Shown: positions 58,936-64,000 of the stretch, piece by piece
Position numbering within the stretch: the stretch's first letter is position 1
Layout: each line of letters starts with the position of its first letter
NCBI RefSeq assembly: GCF_013408745.1
Contig: NZ_JACCBJ010000001.1
Span: 3,472,001-3,536,000 of the forward strand
DNA length: 64,000 nucleotides
Direction: 5' to 3'
Origin: Leifsonia soli
Lineage (GTDB): Bacteria; Actinomycetota; Actinomycetes; Actinomycetales; Microbacteriaceae
The notes under the pieces: model-generated
Databases searched by the model: none
Told to the model about the DNA's origin: nothing
What the model saw: the letters and a program-made list of their open reading frames with translations, nothing else
Translations under genes and position numbers: made by a program

Positions 58936-61086
58936 TCAGACCCGGCCGGCGAACCGGTAGCGGAAGCCGGTCCCGGTTCCCGCGGTCACGACCACGTCGT
59001 AGTAGCCCCACTCGTCGACCGGCCAGTCGACCGTGCGCGAACCGCGCGGCGGCACCGTCACCTGCTCGGAGTGGTCGGTGAAATCGTTCCCGGCCAGCCG
59101 GAAGCGCACCGCCGCGCCCCCGTCGTTCGTGAGCGTGAGCCGGAGGCTGCGCGATCCGACCGCGCCGACGGCGGCCGTCGCGTGGGGGACGCCGATGTCG
59201 CGGCGGTCTCCGCGGACGACGGTCCCGGCGAACCGGCGCAGGAAGCGGTCCGGGCCGTACACGCTGACGTCGTACAGGCCGTCGGTGGCCGCGGCATCCC
59301 ACACCCAGTCCGCCGTCGCTCCTGCCGCCAGAGTGTGCGGTTCGGCCTGGAACGGCAGCGCGATGTTCGGGAACACCTGGTGGTTGACGCCGACGGTGCC
59401 CTGGTTGCGCATCGTGAGGGTGACCCGGCCGGTGGTGCGGTCCACCGCCACGTCGGCGCTCTGCCGGTACGGGAGCGTCCGGTGCCGAGGCGTTCCGGCA
59501 TCCTGTCCCGGCATCGACTGCGCGCCCACCGCGGGCACGGCGACGGCCGGCTTGCTCCGGTCGGCGTCCGCTGCGGCGACCAGCTGCTGCGTCTGCGCGA
59601 GGCCCGGAACGACATCGGCGCCCGGGATGCTGACGTCGGGATGCGCGAAGTCGAAGCAGCTCAGCAGGTCGCCCGACACGGTGCGCCGCCACTGCGAGAT
59701 GTTCGGCTCGGTCACGCCGGTGATCACCTCGAGGAACCGGATGACCGACGTGTGGTCCGACGTCTGCGAGTTGACCCATCCACCGCGCGACCATGGCGAG
59801 ACGACCGTGAGCGGCACGCGCGCGCCGAACCCGATCGGCTGGCCGTTCACGAACTCGTCGGCCGTTCCGGCCTCGGGGAACGGCGGGAGCACGTGGTCGA
59901 AGTAGCCGTCGTTCTCGTCGTAGTTGATGAGCAGGACGGTCGACGCCCAGGTCTCCGGGTTGCTGAAGAGCGCCTGCACGACGGCATTCGTGTAGTGCGC
60001 TCCGTAGTCGGGGCTGGCGGACGGGTGCTCGCACCAGCCGTACGGGGCGACGACGTAGGAGACGGTCGGGAGAGAGTTGGTCGCGCAGTCCCGCCCGAAG
60101 TCGGACAGCAGGTAGCTGACGTCGAGGCCGCGGCCGGAGTCGGCCTTCCAGCCGTCGTGCAGCCCGCCGTTCAGCGCGAGCTGGCGCTTCGCCGGGTCGG
60201 AGGAGGCCAGCGCGTCGTGGTACTGCTGGAACAGCCAGAGGGGGTTGTCGCCGTAGTCGCCGACGTAGGGGTGGCTTCCGCTGTCGCCGACCTCGTCGTT
60301 GGCGTACGTCTTCCAGCTCACCCCGGCCGCCTGCAGCCGTTCGGCGTAGGTGCCCCAGCGGTACACCGGGTTGTAGTCGGCGGGGTTGTCGATGGCCGGT
60401 CCGCCCTGTCGGCCCGCCGGGTCGATCATCCCGGACCACTGATACAGCCGGTTGGGCGTCGTCGGCCCGTTGAGCGAGCAGTGGTAGTCGTCGCACACGG
60501 TGAAGGCGCTGGCGAGGGCGTGCTGGTACGGGATGTCGTCACGGGTGAAGTACCCCATGGTCTGCTCGCCCTTCGCCGCGACCCAGCGGTTCCAGGCGCC
60601 GTTGTTCCAGGCGGTGTGGCCGCCGCCCCAGCTGTGGTCGAGTCCCCCGGCGTTCTGCGAGTTGTACTTCGTCGAGTCCATCCGGAACGGCAGCATCACC
60701 TGACCGTCGGCGCGGGACGCATCCGGCTGGTGGAAGATGTCGCCGCCGCCGGGGTACTCGAGGATCTGCTTGTCGGCGAAGCCGCGCACGCCGGGAAGCG
60801 TGCCGTAGTAGTGGTCGAACGACCGGTTCTCCTGCATGAGGACGACGACGTGCTTGACGTCCGCGACGGTCCCGGTGAGCTTCGCGGTCGCGGCGGCGGG
60901 GAGGGCCGCACGTCCCGCGGTCCCGTAGGCGACCCCGGCCATGATCGCGGCGGCGCCGCCGAGCAGAAGCGTCCGGCGGCTCAGGCCGCGCGGAACCGAG
61001 CTGACGTACGCGGCGCTCTCGTCGAGCGGCGGCGCTGCGGTGAAGGTGACATCGGGCGCGTGGCGCTCCGGCTTGGATCGGCTCAT
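58936..61086 (-). CDS. Secreted phospholipase C (phosphoesterase family)
   Basis: A 716-residue exported enzyme of the bacterial phosphocholine-preferring phospholipase C family. A twin-arginine signal (SRRTLLLGGAAA, near residue 36) precedes VVLMQENRSFDHYYG, the conserved metal/catalytic motif. DLD-like and NYDENDGYFDHVLPP motifs follow, and the C-terminal 240 residues form two DUF756-type beta domains. It cleaves phospholipid or sphingolipid headgroups outside the cell; Tat export means it folds first. Start ATG 61086 overlaps the stop of the upstream surface-protein gene, so both are translated together. Confidence 0.9.
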   Translation of the reverse strand: MSRSKPERHAPDVTFTAAPPLDESAAYVSSVPRGLSRRTLLLGGAAAIMAGVAYGTAGRAALPAAATAKLTGTVADVKHVVVLMQENRSFDHYYGTLPGVRGFADKQILEYPGGGDIFHQPDASRADGQVMLPFRMDSTKYNSQNAGGLDHSWGGGHTAWNNGAWNRWVAAKGEQTMGYFTRDDIPYQHALASAFTVCDDYHCSLNGPTTPNRLYQWSGMIDPAGRQGGPAIDNPADYNPVYRWGTYAERLQAAGVSWKTYANDEVGDSGSHPYVGDYGDNPLWLFQQYHDALASSDPAKRQLALNGGLHDGWKADSGRGLDVSYLLSDFGRDCATNSLPTVSYVVAPYGWCEHPSASPDYGAHYTNAVVQALFSNPETWASTVLLINYDENDGYFDHVLPPFPEAGTADEFVNGQPIGFGARVPLTVVSPWSRGGWVNSQTSDHTSVIRFLEVITGVTEPNISQWRRTVSGDLLSCFDFAHPDVSIPGADVVPGLAQTQQLVAAADADRSKPAVAVPAVGAQSMPGQDAGTPRHRTLPYRQSADVAVDRTTGRVTLTMRNQGTVGVNHQVFPNIALPFQAEPHTLAAGATADWVWDAAATDGLYDVSVYGPDRFLRRFAGTVVRGDRRDIGVPHATAAVGAVGSRSLRLTLTNDGGAAVRFRLAGNDFTDHSEQVTVPPRGSRTVDWPVDEWGYYDVVVTAGTGTGFRYRFAGRV

Positions 61087-63566
61087 CGGTTCGCTTCCTC
61101 CGGGTGTGCGGTCGGTTCTGCTTCGGGGGTGCCGGACGGGGTGGATGCGTCCCTCCGCCGGCGGATCAGGATCGTCAGGCCGCCGATCACGACGGCTGCG
61201 ACGGCGATTCCGGCCAGGACCAGTCCGAGCACGTCGCCGGTGCGCGCGAGCGCCCCCGGCAGTCCGGAGTGCCCGGCGGCGGCGCCCGTCCCCGGGTCCG
61301 CGGTGCCGCCTCCTCCGCCGGACCCGCCCCCGCCGGCAGCGGGGGCCGCGAGCACGATCGTCGCCTCGACGGCGGCGCGGTCCGACACCCAGCGGTTGGC
61401 GTTCGAGGGCGACGCCTGCGGGAACCCGTCGACCACGAGGTTGGCATCCTGGACGGTCAGCGGTCCGGCGACGTACACGTAGTCGAGACGGTCGAGAAGT
61501 GCGGGCCGCGCGGCCGCCGCATTCACCGTCCCGCCGAGGATTCCGGCTGTCGCGCCGGGGTCGGCGGCGATGTCGGTGCGGGCGGTGCGGAACGCATCCG
61601 CCAGCCCTGCCGCCTGGAGTTCGGAGGTGACCGGCCAGGCGACGGGACCCGCGCCGCAGTTCGCTGCGGACGGCGCACCGGTCCAGTCGAGGTTCGACGG
61701 CGATCCCAGTGCTCCGAGGAGCAGCAGCCGGCCGTCCGGCGTCGCGGTCCGGGCCGTGTTCACGGCCTGGGCGACGGTGTGCGCCTGCGCGTACCGGGTG
61801 CTGCCCTTCTCGGCGGCGACGGCGGCAGCGGCCCCGTCCGTGCACACGGATGCGCGATCGGGTCCGCCGCCGTCGAGCGCGGTGTTCCACACGGGGAGGT
61901 CGGTTCCGGCGACGGCGGCCGACACCGCGAGGACGGCGGCCGCCGGCGCGGGGAGCGCGGTCAGCGGATAGGGCGCGATCACGGCCAGGCCCGCCGCATC
62001 CTCGATCGCGTTCCAGCCGAGCCGCTGAGCCACCGCCGTGGCGTTGCCGCCGGTCGCCTGCAGTGCGACCAGGTCGAAGCGGTTGACGAGGATGGAGCGC
62101 GCCAGCTTGTCGACGGCGTCGTCGACGTGGGTTCCGCCGTCCCACATCGTGAGCGTCGCGGCGTGCACGGCCGGCGGTGCGCCGGGCTCGGTCAGCGGGA
62201 GCTCGACGGTCAGCGTCCCGGTCAGTCCGCTCGCCTCGGTGGCCAGCACGGTCAGCAGCGGCGTCTGGGCCGGGATGGATGCCGGGGTCGTCCCGGTCAC
62301 GGTGCCGTCGGGGGCGACCGCGAGCCAGTCCGGGCCGGCCTGCGCGGTGAACGTGGCCGCGGCGGGAGCCGCGCCGCGGACGCCCGCCCACATCCCGGCG
62401 ACGGAGAACCGCACCGCCGTCGACGGACCGACGGCCGGCCGCACGATGTCGTCGGTGAGGAAGTGGTCGACCGTCGGTTCCGTCGAGCCGGTGAGCGGCG
62501 GCTCGGCCTTCAGGGTGAACGTGATCGGCGGTGCGAGGTTCACGTAGCCGTCGTCGTAGAGGAGCACCGCCGCGACGGTGTGACCACCGGTGAGCGCGCC
62601 GGAGGGGATCGTGACCGTGCCGGAGGTGGCGTTCGGGACGTACTCCCAGGTCGTCGATGCGCCGTGCGACGCCCCACCGCTCGGCGCTGTGCTGGGATCG
62701 TCGTAGACGCCGATCCAGTTCTTCGCGTTGGGGGTGGCGGTGGTGAACGAGAAGGTCAGCGGCTTCCCGGCCATCGGATCCTCGGTGAGCAACGTCAGCG
62801 TCCCGCCGGCGGTCGGTCCGGACGCCGCCGCCGCGAGCCGGAAGACGACGGGCTGGGCGAGCCAGGTGTAGCCGTCGTCGGCGAGCAGGTAGGCGATGAC
62901 GTCGTGCCCGGAGGTCAGTGCGCCAGCGGGGATGGTGACGGTGCCGGAGGTGCCGGAGACGTACGACCACGCCGTCGAGCCTGACCCCGGGTAGGTCTGG
63001 TTCAGCGGGGACTTTTTCGGGTCATCGTAGACGGCGATCCAGTCGGTGCCCGAGGCGTTCGCGTCGCCGGTGCGGTACGAGAAGGTGAGGTCGCCTCCCG
63101 CCCGCGGGGTGGTCGTCGTGAGGGCGAGCGAGCCGCTGGTCGTGTAGCCGACGTGGAAGGTGACCGGCTGCGCGAGCCAGGTGTAGCCGTCGGCGTACAG
63201 GAAGTAGGCGACGAGGTCGTGCCCGGGGGTCAGCCCCGTGCTCGCGACGGTCACCGTGCCGCTGGAGGATGCCGTCGTGGAGTCGACGTACGCCCAGTCG
63301 GTGGAGGAGCCGTGGCTCTTCTGGTCGGTCGGTCCGGTGGCGGGGTCGTTGTAGACGGCGACCCAGTTCTTCGTGTTCGGCTTGTCCGTCGTGTACGAGA
63401 ACGTGAGCGGATCGCCGGGCGCTGGTGCCGTGCTGGTGAGGGTCAGCGTCCCGTTCGGCGTCGGTGCCGCGGCGGCCGGCTGCGCGACGACGCCGAGCGC
63501 GGCCGTCGCGGCGACGACGGCGCCGATGAGGGCCGCGACGACGGCCGACCGGGTGATCCTGCGCAC
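61083..63566 (-). CDS. LARTG-anchored surface protein with degenerate EEP domain
   Basis: An 827-residue exported protein from GTG 63566 (AAGGAG 6 nt upstream). After the signal peptide come three similar beta-sandwich repeats (LTFSYTTDKPNTKNWVAVYNDP and relatives), an Ig-like domain, and a region with the outline of an endonuclease/exonuclease/phosphatase domain (VNRFDLVALQA, LLLGALGSPSNLDW, DRLDYVYVAG). LARTG (773-777), a helix and an Arg-rich tail form the anchor. The EEP catalytic positions are replaced: LQE is LQA, GDFN is GALG and SDH is SDR. It is therefore probably inactive and may bind substrate. It overlaps the phospholipase gene. Confidence 0.8.
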   Translation of the reverse strand: MRRITRSAVVAALIGAVVAATAALGVVAQPAAAAPTPNGTLTLTSTAPAPGDPLTFSYTTDKPNTKNWVAVYNDPATGPTDQKSHGSSTDWAYVDSTTASSSGTVTVASTGLTPGHDLVAYFLYADGYTWLAQPVTFHVGYTTSGSLALTTTTPRAGGDLTFSYRTGDANASGTDWIAVYDDPKKSPLNQTYPGSGSTAWSYVSGTSGTVTIPAGALTSGHDVIAYLLADDGYTWLAQPVVFRLAAAASGPTAGGTLTLLTEDPMAGKPLTFSFTTATPNAKNWIGVYDDPSTAPSGGASHGASTTWEYVPNATSGTVTIPSGALTGGHTVAAVLLYDDGYVNLAPPITFTLKAEPPLTGSTEPTVDHFLTDDIVRPAVGPSTAVRFSVAGMWAGVRGAAPAAATFTAQAGPDWLAVAPDGTVTGTTPASIPAQTPLLTVLATEASGLTGTLTVELPLTEPGAPPAVHAATLTMWDGGTHVDDAVDKLARSILVNRFDLVALQATGGNATAVAQRLGWNAIEDAAGLAVIAPYPLTALPAPAAAVLAVSAAVAGTDLPVWNTALDGGGPDRASVCTDGAAAAVAAEKGSTRYAQAHTVAQAVNTARTATPDGRLLLLGALGSPSNLDWTGAPSAANCGAGPVAWPVTSELQAAGLADAFRTARTDIAADPGATAGILGGTVNAAAARPALLDRLDYVYVAGPLTVQDANLVVDGFPQASPSNANRWVSDRAAVEATIVLAAPAAGGGGSGGGGGTADPGTGAAAGHSGLPGALARTGDVLGLVLAGIAVAAVVIGGLTILIRRRRDASTPSGTPEAEPTAHPEEANR

Positions 63567-63858
63567 GGGTGCTCCTTCGGGTGAGGCCGCGGGCCGGTGC
63601 GGGATCCCGAACTCGCACCGCGCCCGTCGGCACAGGTCCTCACCCAACCGACCGCACTCGTCGCGCACCCTGCCTGCGCGCGACCTGCGGGTGAACGGCC
63701 GTCGAACCGGAGCGGTCCACTTGGCGCCGTCTGCGCACTGACGGCGCGCAAACGATCCCGAGGATGCGCGGCGAAGCCCGACGATCGGAGAGACTGTCGT
63801 GTACATGTCGTCGCGACCGGGCGACGTCGTGCGCGCAGGATGGGCGGAAGGACCGGAC

Positions 63859-64000
63859 ATGCCGTCGCTGTATCGAGAGATCGCAGAAGACCTGGGTGCG
63901 CGCATCCTCCAGGGCGAGTTCCGAGCCGGCACCTCGCTGCCGTCGGAGAACCGGATGGCGGAGACCTACGGCGTCGCCCGAGGCACCGTGCGCCGAGCGC
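63859..64000 (+). CDS. GntR family regulator, 5' end only
   Basis: Partial gene running off the right edge. The visible 47 residues (LYREIAEDLGARILQGEFRAGTSLPSENRM, then YGVARGTVRR) are the winged-helix DNA-binding start of GntR regulators. ATG 63859 has GGCGGAAGGA about 7 nt upstream; an in-frame ATG at 63805 would add 18 residues. The subfamily, set by the missing C-terminal domain, cannot be known. It is divergent from the surface-protein gene. Confidence 0.8.
   Translation, partial: MPSLYREIAEDLGARILQGEFRAGTSLPSENRMAETYGVARGTVRRA

Noticed and set aside
58936..62970. Phospholipase as a 1344-residue protein
   Set aside because: The frame upstream of 61086 runs antisense-free through the surface-protein gene in another frame; the Tat signal and ribosome binding site place the start at 61086.
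1..64000. tRNA, rRNA, prophage or integrase genes
   Set aside because: None recognised on either strand; no cloverleaf-like segment with the TTCGA loop and CCA-side pairing was seen, and no phage structural or integrase motif was found.

Overview
The window is uniformly GC-rich with actinobacterial-style genes: many GTG starts, strong AGGAGG-type ribosome binding sites, 1-4 nt start/stop overlaps, LacI/ABC/glycosidase loci and sortase-type surface signals of the LAxTG type. A soil or plant-associated member of the Microbacteriaceae (Leifsonia- or Microbacterium-like) fits best, but this is inference; no rRNA, tRNA or phylogenetic marker is present.

Layout. (1) 1-13673: a polysaccharide locus with a partial GH3 glycosidase, TetR and LacI regulators, a sugar ABC importer, a GH130 phosphorylase, a very large secreted PL8 lyase with many binding modules, a second LacI regulator and a phosphomannomutase-like HAD protein. 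Together they suggest secreted cleavage, import and phosphorolysis of a beta-mannose-containing acidic polysaccharide. (2) 13691-17054: an AT-richer segment bounded by a 28-bp direct repeat, with secreted and membrane proteins of unknown function and a transposase remnant. (3) 17043-20675: VOC and RidA proteins, then an overlapping gene pair encoding a wall-anchored cohesin and a dockerin-bearing secreted amidase. (4) 21160-28508: SecA2, a decayed C39 peptidase, and small or hypothetical accessory genes. (5) 28509-35618: a 2369-residue LPDTG-anchored adhesin with 384-bp repeats. (6) 35820-37696: DUF6153/DUF305 pair and a small P-loop kinase. (7) 37770-44517: a leftward operon with a sugar importer, GH1 glycosidase and GH93-like secreted enzyme behind a clear promoter and operator. 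(8) 44660-48636: a DUF3494 surface protein, an ArsR/DHFR-like/SRPBCC operon, a lipoprotein and DUF2277. (9) 48757-55326: a catabolic cluster (RidA, IclR, KDG kinase, PLP dehydratase, KDPG aldolase, D-aminoacylase) that reads as a route from an N-acyl D-2-amino acid, possibly N-acetyl-D-glucosaminate, to pyruvate and glyceraldehyde 3-phosphate. (10) 55416-64000: membrane protein, WYL regulator, VOC protein, quinone oxidoreductase with TetR, a secreted phospholipase C overlapping the gene for a surface protein with a degenerate nuclease/phosphatase domain, and a partial GntR regulator.

The most unusual item is the cohesin/dockerin pair, a possible minimal cellulosome-like docking system used for an amidase. 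Next are the surface protein whose phosphatase-like domain has lost its catalytic residues, the complete-looking amino-sugar-acid pathway, and the bounded AT-rich insert.
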